Source: Anaerolinea sp.
GTDB taxonomy: Bacteria; Chloroflexota; Anaerolineae; Anaerolineales; Villigracilaceae
NCBI GenBank assembly: GCA_020720965.1
Contig: DYNS01000160.1
Span: 1-7,050 of the forward strand
Direction of reading: 5' to 3'
Length of the DNA stretch: 7,050 nt
The notes beneath the pieces are model-generated. The model searched no databases and was not told the origin of the DNA. It saw only the letters and a list, made by a program, of their open reading frames with translations. Positions 6,781 to 7,050 of the stretch are shown piece by piece; position 1 is the first letter of the stretch, and the number at the start of each line of letters is the position of its first letter. Both the position numbers and the translations under genes were made by a program.

Positions 6781-6948
6781 ATGGTTAAGGGCTGTTTAAT
6801 TCCGTCCATCCCAAAAATCATGGAATGGCGTATAAAAGAACCAATTGCCCCTTTGGGGCTGACTGTGTTTACAATCCCACTATTTACAGCAAGGAGAACA
6901 TACCAGAAACATCCAATTTATGCCGCGACTATGCCACCCAGATTTTGA
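6781..6948 (+). CDS. Possible 55-residue ORF in the divergent intergenic region
   Basis: ATG 6781 is preceded by GAAGGA (6770-6775) at a spacing of five bases and opens a 55-codon frame, beginning MVKGCLIPSIPKIMEWRIKE, to TGA 6946-6948. A modest hydrophobic stretch (IAPLGLTVFTIPLFT) sits in the middle and the end is basic and Pro-rich. It ends 12 bp before the methyltransferase-like start, which would suit an upstream leader peptide or small gene. Against it: the composition is unremarkable, no family is recognised, and the frame lies over the region expected to hold promoters for both flanking genes. I regard it as unproven. Confidence 0.2.
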   Translation: MVKGCLIPSIPKIMEWRIKEPIAPLGLTVFTIPLFTARRTYQKHPIYAATMPPRF

Positions 6949-6960
6949 AAAGGAGATGAA

Positions 6961-7050
6961 ATGACAATTAACCAAGCGTTTAACGCATCCATCCAATATT
7001 ATGACGATTGGATGAAAAAAGCACTACCAAACTACAACGACCTTTTTGAT
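6961..7050 (+). CDS. Class I SAM-dependent methyltransferase-like protein, N-terminus only (runs off right edge)
   Basis: The frame starts at ATG 6961 with AAAAGGAG (6948-6955) five bases upstream, a strong ribosome site that fixes this start; the earlier ATG at 6956 meets a stop after two codons. Only 30 residues are visible, MTINQAFNASIQYYDDWMKK then ALPNYNDLFD. An N-terminal helix of the form FN..I.YYD.W...A.P.Y..LF is characteristic of small class I SAM-dependent methyltransferases of the Methyltransf_25/11 type, where it caps the cofactor pocket. The GxGxG SAM-binding loop lies beyond the window, so the reaction and substrate cannot be stated. The gene is transcribed divergently from the two-gene membrane-protein operon, and the 224-bp spacer presumably holds both promoters. 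Confidence 0.55.
   Translation, partial: MTINQAFNASIQYYDDWMKKALPNYNDLFD

Noticed and set aside
6624..6821. Minus-strand 65-residue frame starting in the divergent intergenic region
   Set aside because: It overlaps the start of the 161-residue gene in another frame and runs across the TATAAT box; it has no convincing ribosome site.

Overview
The window looks like a bacterial chromosome fragment, most plausibly from the Chloroflexota (Anaerolineae-like). That is an inference from three things: a Pro/Thr-rich lipoprotein linker, many short palindromic repeats, and ordinary Shine-Dalgarno-led genes. It is a judgement of style, not a measured assignment. No rRNA, tRNA, CRISPR array or transposase gene was seen.

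Left third (1-2706, all minus strand): a decayed prophage block. In transcription order it holds the C-terminal half of a DnaB-type replicative helicase, a small orphan reading frame, a phage portal protein split by a one-base frameshift, a 34-residue overlapping ORF, and the N-terminus of a minor head/capsid morphogenesis-like protein that runs off the left edge. DnaB has lost its N-terminal domain and Walker A region and carries an internal TAG. The portal has lost its start. Together these suggest a dead remnant rather than an active prophage.

Palindromes sit at the damaged points: a 15-bp-arm perfect inverted repeat inside the portal reading frame (560-597), a hairpin at the broken 5' end of the portal (1887-1918), and a run of three hairpins exactly where DnaB homology stops (2713-2804). 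They resemble REP/MITE-like mobile palindromes and are the most unusual feature here.

Middle (2886-5714, minus strand): one intact 942-residue secreted lipoprotein. It has an embedded carbohydrate-binding-like beta-sandwich segment and glycosidase-like Asn-Glu and Glu motifs, so it is a likely surface polysaccharide-degrading enzyme. It stands alone with its own ribosome binding site.

Right (5832-7050): a two-gene minus-strand operon of small membrane proteins of unknown function (161 then 135 residues, 11 bp apart) behind a consensus TATAAT. A divergent plus-strand gene follows, whose N-terminus resembles a class I SAM-dependent methyltransferase and which runs off the right edge. The divergent intergenic region also holds a possible 55-residue ORF. 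No new multi-gene system could be demonstrated; the palindrome-riddled prophage graveyard and the large lipoprotein are the parts worth a second look.
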